Below are positions 8,483-16,376 of a DNA stretch of 64,000 nucleotides, one piece after another. The DNA comes from an uncultured Collinsella sp. (GTDB lineage Bacteria > Actinomycetota > Coriobacteriia > Coriobacteriales > Coriobacteriaceae): the NCBI GenBank assembly GCA_958437495.1, contig CAUBOH010000001.1:62001-126000 (forward strand), written 5' to 3'. A program made the position numbers and the translations under genes. The notes under the pieces are model-generated. The model saw only the letters and a program-made list of their open reading frames with translations, was not told where the DNA came from and searched no databases. Each line of letters begins with the position of its first letter. The first letter of the stretch is position 1.

Positions 8483-8509
8483 GTCCGCCGTTCGGTAGAA
8501 CGGCGGAAC
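8483..8509 (-). terminator. short hairpin directly after the HTH-aminotransferase stop
   Basis: GTCCGCCGTTC and GAACGGCGGAAC form an 11-bp stem with one bulge, starting 2 bases past the stop. Its apex GTTCGGTAGAAC resembles that of the hairpin at 6762, so the short hairpin plus long hairpin pair recurs as a unit. Confidence 0.55.
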
Positions 8510-8511
8510 TA

Positions 8512-10032
8512 TTAATTCTGGCGGTAATGATCAAAGAAATCGGCGAGGTCTTCGAGCGACTCCTTGAGCACTTCCATGCGCGGCAGGTACACGATGCGGA
8601 AGTGGTCGGGCTCGCCCCAGTTAAAGCCGCCGCCGCGCGTGATGAGAATCTTCTTCTCGTGCAGCAGGTCAAGGGCAAACTGCTCGTCATCGGTGATGTT
8701 GAACTTCTTCACATCCATCTTGGGGAAGATATAGAACGCCGCACGCGGCTTGACCACCGAGATGCCGTCGATCTTGTTGAGTGCCTCATACACAAAATTG
8801 CGCTGCTCGTAGACACGACCGCCCGGGCGGATATAGTTGTTTACAGACTGATGGCCGCCGAGCGCCGTCTGGACGATCGACTGAGCCGGCACGTTGGAGC
8901 ACAGGCGCATGTTCGAGAGCATGTTGATGCCCATAATAAAGTCGCTCATGCAGCGCTGGTTGCCCGAAAGCACCATCCAGCCAATACGATAGCCCGCAAT
9001 CATGTGCGACTTGGAAAGGCCGCTAAAGGTGACGCAGGGCAGGTCGGGAGCGAGCGAGGCAATCGAGACGTGCTCGTAGCCGTCCATGCACAGGCGGTCG
9101 TAAATCTCATCGGCAAAAATCATGAGCTGGTGCCTGCGCGCGATCTCAACGATGCCCTCGAGCACCTCGCGCGGATAGACCGAGCCCGTGGGGTTGTTGG
9201 GGTTGATGATGACGAGGGCCTTGGTCGCGCTCGTGATCTTGGACTCCATATCCTCCAGGTCGGGATACCAATCCGCTTGCTCATCACACAGATAGTGAAC
9301 GGGATGACCGCCGGCAAGGGTTGCGCACGCCGTCCAGAGCGGATAGTCGGGGCTGGGGATCAGAATCTCGTCGCCATTGTCGAGCAGCGCGTTCATCGAA
9401 AGCTGAATGAGTTCGGACACGCCGTTGCCCGTGTAGATGTGCTCCATCTGAACATTGGGCAGGCCCTTGATCTGCGAGTACTGCATAATCGCCTTGCGTG
9501 CAGAGAACAGGCCGCGCGAGTTGGAATAGCCTTCGCAGTCGGGCAGCTGCTGGCGCATATCCTTAATGACCTCATCGGGCGTGCGGAAACCAAAGGGTGC
9601 CGGATTACCGATGTTGAGCTTGAGAATACGCTCGCCTTCGTCCTCCATACGGGCAGCCTCGTCGACGACGGGACCGCGCACGTCATACAGGACGTTATCG
9701 AGTTTAGTGGATTTAGAAAAAGTACGCATGGTGGTGCTCCTTGGAATTTGAGCTGAGGGATGGGGTTCGGGCTTGGAAACGTTGCGGGGCGATGATGTCT
9801 CGCCTTGATCGGCGTCACCGGCGATCAGCCAGGTAACATCGACCTCCAAAATACGGGCGAGCAGCTCTGCCACATCGCGCCGCGGAATCGTCTTGCCGCT
9901 CACATATTGGCTCATCTGACTCTTGCCGAGTTTTTTGCCGAGCATCTCCGATGCACGGATTACGTCCGACTGGCGAACGTCGCGATTGGACATAGCCTGT
10001 CGCAGGCGATCGCTAAACGTCTTTTGGGCCAC
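8512..10032 (-). CDS. XRE HTH - aminotransferase fusion (AlaA-like)
   Basis: 506 residues. Residues about 5-75 are a Cro/CI-type helix-turn-helix (FSDRLRQAMSNRDVRQSDV, KSQMSQYVSG). After a linker (about 80-105) comes a complete fold-type I aminotransferase with NPNNPTGSVY, the aspartate in FADEIYDRL, and the PLP lysine in SGLSKSHMIAGYRIGW. The closest known enzymes are glutamate-pyruvate aminotransferases of the AlaA group. The start is a GTG at 10032 with AAGGAGG 5 bases upstream. The promoter region carries three GTTCAATTT copies, which suggests the protein controls its own gene. Unlike MocR proteins, the HTH is XRE type. Confidence 0.9.
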   Translation of the reverse strand: MAQKTFSDRLRQAMSNRDVRQSDVIRASEMLGKKLGKSQMSQYVSGKTIPRRDVAELLARILEVDVTWLIAGDADQGETSSPRNVSKPEPHPSAQIPRSTTMRTFSKSTKLDNVLYDVRGPVVDEAARMEDEGERILKLNIGNPAPFGFRTPDEVIKDMRQQLPDCEGYSNSRGLFSARKAIMQYSQIKGLPNVQMEHIYTGNGVSELIQLSMNALLDNGDEILIPSPDYPLWTACATLAGGHPVHYLCDEQADWYPDLEDMESKITSATKALVIINPNNPTGSVYPREVLEGIVEIARRHQLMIFADEIYDRLCMDGYEHVSIASLAPDLPCVTFSGLSKSHMIAGYRIGWMVLSGNQRCMSDFIMGINMLSNMRLCSNVPAQSIVQTALGGHQSVNNYIRPGGRVYEQRNFVYEALNKIDGISVVKPRAAFYIFPKMDVKKFNITDDEQFALDLLHEKKILITRGGGFNWGEPDHFRIVYLPRMEVLKESLEDLADFFDHYRQN

Positions 10033-10053
10033 TAGAACCTCCTTGCTGGCAAA

Positions 10054-10135
10054 GTTCAATTTATAGAACACGAATTGAACTAGAGTTCAATTTAGGCAGC
10101 AGTATAACGCGGCACCTCATTCGAAAGTTCAATTT
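10054..10135 (-). promoter_or_regulatory. promoter with three GTTCAATTT operator-like repeats
   Basis: GTTCAATTT occurs at 10054, 10085 and 10127. The middle copy is half of a perfect palindrome, AATTGAAC-TAGA-GTTCAATT (10073-10092). Read on the reverse strand, TTGAAC and TCTATA are 17 bases apart and could be -35 and -10 boxes, so a bound protein would cover the promoter. The HTH-aminotransferase itself is the obvious candidate (inference). Confidence 0.55.
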
Positions 10136-10194
10136 CATAAGAAAATGTACCGGGCTCTGAGATTTGCCCAAAGCAGACAATGACGTGTACACGT

Positions 10195-11052
10195 TTAGAG
10201 GTATTCAAGGAAACGAGCGGCAGCAAGCGAAACGTCAGCCGTTCGATATATGGCGTTGATCTGCCGATGAGGATGTCCCTCGAGCGGGCGCACGGCAACA
10301 TCGAACTGGCAGCGACGCAAGATGAGCGCGGGAAGAATGCTCACGCCCAGGCCGTCCTCGACCATGGCCATAATCGCATAGTCATCCCAGGTCGACAGTT
10401 TTGAGCGCACTGTCAGTCCCGCGTGGCGAAACAGCGGCGTAATCTCGTCGTCGCTACCGCGTTCCAGCAGAATAAACTGCTCGTTGGCCAAATCGGCAAG
10501 GGAAACGACCTCCGCGGTGGCAAGCGAGGAGTCCGGTGGCACCACGGCCATCAGCTCGTCTTGCACCAACGGCCGCGACGCCATGCCGGCGCCGCGTGGC
10601 TCACGCGGGATGAAGCCCAGGTCACAACGACCCTCAGCCACCCATTGTTCAATCTCTGAGTAATCGCCCATCAGCAACTCATAATCGACGTCCGGGTGAT
10701 CGGCGCGAAAGCGCGCAATCACCGGCGGCAGCACGTGGGTCGCCACACTCGAAAACGTACCGATGCAGATTTTGCCGCGCATGAGCCCACGCATCTCATC
10801 CACCCGTCGCTGCAAACGAACAAATTCCTCGCATAACGCCTCGACCGCCGGCATAACTTGCCGTCCATCGGCAGAAAGCACCACGCCCTCGCGGCTGCGA
10901 TCAAGCACCTTAAAACCCCAGTCTGCCTCAAGGTCGCCCACCATGCGGCTCACGCCCGACTGCGAATAGCTCAGCCGCTCTGCAGCACGCGTAAAGCTGC
11001 CGGCACGCACCGTCTCGAGCAGCACTTGCATCTTTTGGATATTGGTCTCCAC
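10195..11052 (-). CDS. LysR-family regulator
   Basis: 285 residues. N-terminal winged helix (residues 1-60, including GSFTRAAERLSYSQSGVSR) and a periplasmic-binding-like effector domain. The start is a GTG at 11052 preceded by GGGGA with 6 bases spacing. It is divergent from an EamA-family transporter with 118 bases between, so it most likely controls that transporter in response to a small molecule. A second LysR/EamA pair of the same layout is at 39858-41785. The ligand is unknown. Confidence 0.93.
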   Translation of the reverse strand: METNIQKMQVLLETVRAGSFTRAAERLSYSQSGVSRMVGDLEADWGFKVLDRSREGVVLSADGRQVMPAVEALCEEFVRLQRRVDEMRGLMRGKICIGTFSSVATHVLPPVIARFRADHPDVDYELLMGDYSEIEQWVAEGRCDLGFIPREPRGAGMASRPLVQDELMAVVPPDSSLATAEVVSLADLANEQFILLERGSDDEITPLFRHAGLTVRSKLSTWDDYAIMAMVEDGLGVSILPALILRRCQFDVAVRPLEGHPHRQINAIYRTADVSLAAARFLEYL

Positions 11053-11124
11053 GGCACGTCCCCACCCTTGTATGAGTTTTTGTCATGTTTTCCATGCATT
11101 ATATTCGCTTTTCTTCTAAAGCCA

Positions 11125-11141
11125 GTTCACCCATAGTGAAC
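11125..11141. promoter_or_regulatory. candidate LysR operator
   Basis: GTTCAC-N5-GTGAAC is a perfect inverted repeat in the gap between the LysR gene and the EamA gene, 30 bases before the transporter start. Its spacing suits a LysR half-site pair. Confidence 0.4.
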
Positions 11142-11170
11142 ATGCTCGGATATAGAGGGGATGGAAGCGC

Positions 11171-12082
11171 ATGAACAACGGACTGTTTACGTACTTAGCA
11201 GCATTGCTATTGTTTGGCTCCAACGGCATCATCGCCGCTGCCATCGCGCTGCCGAGCTCCGATATCGTGCTGCTACGCACGTTTTTGGGCGCTCTCTCGC
11301 TTGTCACTATCCTCGCCATCACCCAACACCATAAACTGCAGGCGCCATCTCGTCCCCGCGAAGCCGCGGCCCTCCTCCTCTCGGGAGCTGCGCTGGGCGC
11401 CAGCTGGATTTTTCTGTTCCGCGCCTACCAGACGATCGGCGTCGGCGTATCCTCGCTGCTGTACTACTGCGGCCCCATCATTGTCATGGCGCTCTCCCCG
11501 CTCATCTTTGGCGAAAAGCTGACCGGCGGCAAAATCGCCGGCTTTGTCGCCGTCGCCTGCGGTGCTTTTCTCATTGCAGCGCAAGGTCTAGGCGGCAATA
11601 TACCCATTGCGGGCATCGTCTGTGGAATCGCCTCGGCCTTCTGCTATGCATTGATGGTCATCGCCAGCAAGGGTGCGCCGCACATCGAGGGCCTCGAGAA
11701 CTCCGCGCTCCAGGTGAGCGCCGCCTTTGTGACCGCACTGGTCCTCACGCTCATCACGCAGGGCGCTCCCTCGTTCCTGTCCGCCGGCGTCGCCGCCAGT
11801 ATTGATTGGCGCGCCGTCGCTATGCTCGGCGTCGTCAACACCGGCATTGGTTGCCTGCTCTACTTTAGCGCCGTCGCCAAGCTGCCCGTCCAGACCGTCG
11901 CCGTCGTCGGCTACCTCGAGCCGCTTTCGGCGGTCGTGTTCTCGGCCGTCCTTTTGGGCGAAGCCATAACACCGGTCCGCCTGATGGGCGCCGCGCTTAT
12001 CATCGGCGGCGCGATTTTTTGCGAACTCGCCGGCAAACGCGCAAACGCCAAGGCTGGCATCGCCCAGACAGTACATGCTTAA
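11171..12082 (+). CDS. EamA-family (DMT) transporter
   Basis: 303 residues with about ten hydrophobic segments arranged as two EamA halves (first from residue 5, second from about residue 145). Inner-membrane carrier; the family exports amino acids, nucleobases or drugs, and substrate cannot be read from sequence. GGAGG-like GAGGGGATGG precedes the ATG. Its divergent LysR neighbour probably regulates it. Confidence 0.9.
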   Translation: MNNGLFTYLAALLLFGSNGIIAAAIALPSSDIVLLRTFLGALSLVTILAITQHHKLQAPSRPREAAALLLSGAALGASWIFLFRAYQTIGVGVSSLLYYCGPIIVMALSPLIFGEKLTGGKIAGFVAVACGAFLIAAQGLGGNIPIAGIVCGIASAFCYALMVIASKGAPHIEGLENSALQVSAAFVTALVLTLITQGAPSFLSAGVAASIDWRAVAMLGVVNTGIGCLLYFSAVAKLPVQTVAVVGYLEPLSAVVFSAVLLGEAITPVRLMGAALIIGGAIFCELAGKRANAKAGIAQTVHA

Positions 12083-12116
12083 AAGCCCCTGCTTTGAAAT
12101 GCTACCTGCGTAGATA

Positions 12117-12140
12117 AATAATCCCCAGCTGGGGATTATT
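12117..12140. promoter_or_regulatory. perfect 24-base palindrome
   Basis: AATAATCCCCAG followed directly by its reverse complement. It could end the EamA transcript, but there is no T tract after it and the loop would be very tight, so an operator ahead of kup is as likely. Confidence 0.4.
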
Positions 12141-12195
12141 GTCTAAAATAACCCGATGTGCCAAACTGCTCTTGTATGTATAAAGACGGCATAAA

Positions 12196-12220
12196 GGTTA
12201 TCTGTCCTAGACAGATAACC
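12196..12220. promoter_or_regulatory. perfect inverted repeat in the kup leader
   Basis: GGTTATCTGT-N5-ACAGATAACC ends 20 bases before the kup GTG start. It is either a repressor site or an mRNA hairpin close to the ribosome site. Confidence 0.45.
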
Positions 12221-12240
12221 GGATGTCTAAGGGAGTCCAC

Positions 12241-14472
12241 GTGGCACACAACAAACTGGAGGCAAACCTCCAAGATCAGCATGTGCAGGGCGGGCACGGA
12301 GCCATTCCCCTCTCCGCTGGCATGCTGCTCGTAACGCTCGGCGTCGTCTATGGCGACATCGGCACGAGCCCCATGTACACCATGAAATCAATCGTCGCCA
12401 ACAACGGCGGCATCGGTACCGTCAGCGAGGACATGATCCTGGGCGCGCTTTCGCTCGTCATCTGGACCATGACGCTCGTGACCACGGTCAAGTACGTGGT
12501 AATCGCTATGAAGGCCGATAACCACAACGAAGGCGGCATCTTCGCCCTGTTCAGTCTTGTGCGCAAGGTGGCACCATGGCTGATTCTCCCCGCCATGATC
12601 GGCGGCGCGGCGCTGCTCGCCGACGGCATCCTCACCCCCGCGGTCACGGTCACCACAGCCATTGAGGGCCTGCGCACCATCGAGTGGGGCCACGCGCTAT
12701 TGGGTGACGGGCAAACCAACGTCATCATTATTACCATCATCATTATCTGCGGCCTATTTGCCATGCAGCGCGCCGGCACCTCGTCGATCGGCAAGCTGTT
12801 CGGCCCGCTCATGACGCTATGGTTCCTGTTCTTGGCAGGCGCCGGCCTGTTCAACATGCTCGGCAACCTGTCCATCCTACGCGCGCTCAACCCCATCCGC
12901 GGCATCATGTTCCTGTTCTCGCCCATCAACCACTCGGGCATCATGGTGCTCGGCTTTGTCTTCCTGTCGACAACCGGTGCCGAGGCGCTCTACTCGGACA
13001 TGGGCCACGTGGGCAAGGCAAACATCTATGCATCCTGGCCGTTTGTTAAGGCTGCCCTTATCCTCAACTATCTGGGTCAGGGAGCTTGGCTGCTCGCCAA
13101 TAACTCCAACCCCCAGATGCTCGCGATGGATATCGTCAACCCGTTCTACATGATGCTTCCCGAGCCCCTGCGCCCCTTTGCCATCGTGCTTTCGGCCGTG
13201 GCGGCCATCATCGCCTCGCAGGCGCTCATCACCGGCTCGTTCTCGCTGGTATCCGAGGCAACCCGTCTCAATCTCATGCCGCACCTGCGCATCCACTACC
13301 CCAGCGACACCAAGGGTCAGCTCTATATTCCACTCGTCAACAACATCATGTGGGTCGGCTGCATCTTCATTGTGCTGCTGTTCCAGAACTCCGAGCGCAT
13401 GGAGAGCGCCTATGGCCTCGCCATTACCGTGACCATGCTCATGACCACCACGCTGCTGACGAGCTATATCGCCGGCATTCTTAAGCACAAGCTGGGCGCC
13501 TGCGTCTTCGCCCTGCTCTTCGGTGCCATTGAGCTGTGCTTCTTCGCCTCGTGCCTCACCATGTTCTTTGACGGCGGTTACGTCATGATCTTCTTGGCCT
13601 CGCTGCTGTTTGGCCTTATGTATGTGTGGCGCCGCGGCACCGCCATCGAGCGCACGCAAACGATCCTGCTGCCCGTCTCCAAGTACATCGATCAGCTCAA
13701 CCGCCTGCGCAACGACGAGACCTACCCCGTGCTCGCCGACAATCTGGTGTTCCTCACCAACAGCCCCGATCCACTCACGCTCGACCGCGACGTGCTCTAT
13801 TCCATCCTGGACAAACATCCCAAGCGCGCCAAGGCATACTGGTTCATCAACGTGCACGTTACCGATGAGCCCTATACGCACGAGTATTCCGTCGAGACCT
13901 TTGGCACGGACTTTTTGTTCCGCGTGCGCCTGGACTTGGGCTTTAAGGTCAACCAGCGCGTTAATGCCTACCTGCGCCAAATCGTTGGCGACTTGATGGC
14001 ATCGGGTGAGCTGCCGCCGCAGCATCACACCTACTCCATCTACGAGACGCGCGGCAACGTGGGCGACTTCCGTTTTTGTATGCTGCGCAAGATGCTCGCC
14101 CCCGAAACGGACATCAACCGCAATGACCACCGCGTGATGGCCATCAAGTACGCCGTCCGCCGCGCCTGCGGAAGCCCGGCACGCTGGTACGGCCTAGAGA
14201 ACTCGGCCATCATCATCGAGTACGTGCCACTGTTTGCCCGCATGCGCCCGGCCGTTAAGCTCGTGCGCACCCAGGTGCCGCTCGAGGTTCAGATCGAAGA
14301 GGCCGAAGAAATGGAAGTCGACATCTTCTCGGACGACCTGGTCAACGGCAACGAAGCCGGTAAGAATATGAACGTCGATCCCACTGAGCTGCTCGAGAGC
14401 GTCGCCGATACGCCCGAACAGCAACAGCTCGACGGCCTCGAGAGCGAACAACTCAACGACGCCAACTTCTAA
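12241..14472 (+). CDS. kup: Kup potassium uptake protein
   Basis: High-affinity K+:H+ symporter of the KUP/HAK/KT family. 743 residues: about twelve membrane segments from residue 25 to 450, starting with the signature GVVYGDIGTSPMYT, then a C-terminal cytosolic domain of about 250 residues ending in an acidic tail. I place the start at the GTG at 12241 because AAGGGAG lies 5 bases upstream; the in-frame ATG at 12223 overlaps that site. Length is slightly above the usual 620-700 residues because of the acidic tail. No c-di-AMP riboswitch was recognised in the 158-base leader, but two palindromes are present. It ends in a strong terminator. Confidence 0.96.
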   Translation: MAHNKLEANLQDQHVQGGHGAIPLSAGMLLVTLGVVYGDIGTSPMYTMKSIVANNGGIGTVSEDMILGALSLVIWTMTLVTTVKYVVIAMKADNHNEGGIFALFSLVRKVAPWLILPAMIGGAALLADGILTPAVTVTTAIEGLRTIEWGHALLGDGQTNVIIITIIIICGLFAMQRAGTSSIGKLFGPLMTLWFLFLAGAGLFNMLGNLSILRALNPIRGIMFLFSPINHSGIMVLGFVFLSTTGAEALYSDMGHVGKANIYASWPFVKAALILNYLGQGAWLLANNSNPQMLAMDIVNPFYMMLPEPLRPFAIVLSAVAAIIASQALITGSFSLVSEATRLNLMPHLRIHYPSDTKGQLYIPLVNNIMWVGCIFIVLLFQNSERMESAYGLAITVTMLMTTTLLTSYIAGILKHKLGACVFALLFGAIELCFFASCLTMFFDGGYVMIFLASLLFGLMYVWRRGTAIERTQTILLPVSKYIDQLNRLRNDETYPVLADNLVFLTNSPDPLTLDRDVLYSILDKHPKRAKAYWFINVHVTDEPYTHEYSVETFGTDFLFRVRLDLGFKVNQRVNAYLRQIVGDLMASGELPPQHHTYSIYETRGNVGDFRFCMLRKMLAPETDINRNDHRVMAIKYAVRRACGSPARWYGLENSAIIIEYVPLFARMRPAVKLVRTQVPLEVQIEEAEEMEVDIFSDDLVNGNEAGKNMNVDPTELLESVADTPEQQQLDGLESEQLNDANF

Positions 14473-14495
14473 CACGCCACCAGCCATTGACGACA

Positions 14496-14533
14496 ACGGC
14501 CCCGCATCTCATAAGAGGTGCGGGGCCGTTTTA
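14496..14533 (+). terminator. intrinsic terminator of kup
   Basis: ACGGCCCCGCATCTC (14496-14510) pairs with 14515-14529, followed by TTTTA. Confidence 0.88.
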
Positions 14534-14553
14534 TGTCGCAACGGACCGGTGAG

Positions 14554-15519
14554 CTACGAACGACGCGGCTCGGGAACCACGAGCCTATCGGGGCTCGCGC
14601 CCTCGGCATCCATCAGGCTCACGTAGCGAATCGACGGATCTCCATACATCGCGTAGTAATAATTGCCCGTGCGCGCGCTAAAGCATCCGGTATAGATAGT
14701 CTTCTCGAACTTGCCATCGCCCATCCTGGACGCCCCCTCAATCATCACCACGCCCTCGAGTGAACGGAACATGCGGACGACGTTTTCGGTCTCGCTCTCC
14801 TTTTGCGGGTAATTGGCATTGAGGTACGCCGCCTTTACAAAACGGCTCGGCGAATAGCAATCGCCCGGAATACCGCGCATGCCGGCACCCGCGCCATAGG
14901 GCTTGAGCTCGGCGCCACGCCATGTCGCCGCCTGCGGAAAATCGCTTGTGGCAGTGATATAGGTGCGCAGGTTTTCCATGTGCCACGGGAAGGTCGGCTG
15001 GTTGGCAAGGGTGTCGACCGGATCGTCGTATACATGCAGGCCGTCAGCCATCATCTCGACCACGATGCTGCGCTGGCTGTCGCCGATAATCCAATGGAGC
15101 AGCGACACGCCCAGGCCCTCTCCTGCAGATTTGGCGACAATCACCGTATCGCGCAGCGCAGCCTCGACCTCGTCGACCGTCGAGAACGTCGCTGCCACCC
15201 ACAGGGGAAACTCATAGGCTGCGATATTGGTCTTGCCGTCGACAGGGTCCTCGGCATACTCGGCATAACCCGGGAAATTGAGACCCGCCACGGCGAGGCC
15301 CGCATCGTTGCCGCAGTCGAAGAACATAGGGTAGTTCTTGTAATCGATACACATACCGATCACCGCGTGTGCCGCTGTCGCGTCGTCGATAAACGAATAC
15401 GGAATGTGAAACCCGCGCGGCATCACGCGAACCTGTTGGCCGTAGTCAAAGCTCCAGTCGAGGTTGCGGCCCAGATACATGTGGCCAGAATTATCGGTAA
15501 ATCGAATGCTCGTGCACAT
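14554..15519 (-). CDS. bsh: bile salt hydrolase / choloylglycine hydrolase
   Basis: Ntn hydrolase removing glycine or taurine from conjugated bile acids (penicillin V acylase family). With the start at the ATG at 15519, preceded by AGGAGG, the nucleophile is Cys2, exposed by Met removal. Arg18 and Asp21 (LGRNLDWSF), the Asn in GLNFPGYAEY, the Asn in TLANQPTF and the Arg in YSPSRF match the catalytic set of true bile salt hydrolases. 321 residues is normal; no signal peptide, so it is intracellular. It is downstream of the degenerate deformylase on the same strand, separated by a long hairpin, and probably has its own promoter. It fits a gut habitat. Penicillin V specificity cannot be excluded. 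Confidence 0.94.
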   Translation of the reverse strand: MCTSIRFTDNSGHMYLGRNLDWSFDYGQQVRVMPRGFHIPYSFIDDATAAHAVIGMCIDYKNYPMFFDCGNDAGLAVAGLNFPGYAEYAEDPVDGKTNIAAYEFPLWVAATFSTVDEVEAALRDTVIVAKSAGEGLGVSLLHWIIGDSQRSIVVEMMADGLHVYDDPVDTLANQPTFPWHMENLRTYITATSDFPQAATWRGAELKPYGAGAGMRGIPGDCYSPSRFVKAAYLNANYPQKESETENVVRMFRSLEGVVMIEGASRMGDGKFEKTIYTGCFSARTGNYYYAMYGDPSIRYVSLMDAEGASPDRLVVPEPRRS

Positions 15520-15660
15520 AGCGCCTCCTAGCTTTACGTTCTTGCTAAGGTCATTGTCACCAAACAAAAAGGCGCTAAACACAAAAGCCCGGACATGACA
15601 ACAATGTCACGCCCGGACTATTCAAGCAGGATAAACTCAACCAAGTTAACCCCGCAGGTC

Positions 15661-15769
15661 GTCTAAGGGGTCAGAGTGCCGCAGATTGCCACGAAAGAGG
15701 AGTGAAGCGTACTTAAGGTACGCGAGCGACGATTGAGCGGCAAGGTGCGGTGCTTTGGTCCCCTTAGAC
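15661..15769. ncRNA. long composite hairpin overlapping the stop of the second deformylase
   Basis: GTCTAAGGGG (15661-15670) pairs perfectly with CCCCTTAGAC (15760-15769). GCCGCA and TTGCC (15677-15690) pair with 15739-15752. The apex GCGTAC-TTAAG-GTACGC is at 15707-15723. The outer right arm contains the TAA stop of the reverse-strand deformylase. The layout recalls the two family L hairpins, but the cap differs. Confidence 0.5.
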
Positions 15770-16183
15770 CAACTTTCCTAGACAGTGGTCAATCATGTGC
15801 TGGACCATCTGCGCCTCGAAGCCCACAAAGTCCTGCTTGCGCTCGCGCATCTTGCCGTCGACGATCACGTCATAAGCGACCTTGCACTTGATATAGCGCG
15901 TGGACTTGGTGACCTCCTCGTGCGTCAGGCAGCTCTCCTCCATCTTGCTGGCGCCCAGGCCAAACACCAGACGGGGGTTGTAGAGCACGTGGGGCTCGCC
16001 AGCGTCGTCCAGATAGACGCAGACCTTCTTGGTAACGCCAATCTGGTTAGCGGCAAGGCAGCCGGCATCGTCGAGCGACTTGATGGTATCGATCAGGTCC
16101 TGTGCGACCGACTCGTCCTCGACGGTCGCAACCTCGCAACGCTGGGACAGGATAGCCTCGTCATGGCAAAGCTCTTTAATCAT
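15764..16183 (-). CDS. degenerate peptide deformylase-like protein
   Basis: 139 residues of deformylase fold. Motif 1 is CLAANQIG (glutamine kept), motif 2 is ESCLT (metal cysteine kept, Gly replaced by Ser), but motif 3 reads QHMIDH. The catalytic glutamate of HExxH is therefore methionine, and ordinary deformylase chemistry should be lost or very weak. Start at the ATG at 16183 with GGAGG 5 bases upstream; an ATG 12 bases earlier lacks a ribosome site. The gene is intact and has a proper ribosome site, so it is not an obvious pseudogene. It may bind nascent chains or peptides without hydrolysis, or use other chemistry. Confidence 0.85.
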   Translation of the reverse strand: MIKELCHDEAILSQRCEVATVEDESVAQDLIDTIKSLDDAGCLAANQIGVTKKVCVYLDDAGEPHVLYNPRLVFGLGASKMEESCLTHEEVTKSTRYIKCKVAYDVIVDGKMRERKQDFVGFEAQMVQHMIDHCLGKLV

Positions 16184-16376
16184 ACGTTCCTCCATAGGGG
16201 TCGTTGTAACCGCTTAAGTATACGGTACCCACACATTTTCATGCGAAAAATACCGTCCGTCTGCTACAAAGCGCCGAACATCAACATGCGAGGAACAACA
16301 GCGTCGTAAAGGGGCTATAGTGGGTGAGTTCGTGTCAATCGGCCTAAACTCGGGGCCGAACAAGGAAAGGGTATGC

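Noticed and set aside
12083..12240. c-di-AMP (ydaO) riboswitch before kup
   Set aside because: The gap is too short after the palindromes, and I could not find the conserved core; two simple palindromes explain it better.
12877..14130. 417-codon antisense frame inside kup
   Set aside because: Composition (Glu, His, Asp-rich) and lack of any motif fit a mirror frame of a GC-rich membrane protein gene.
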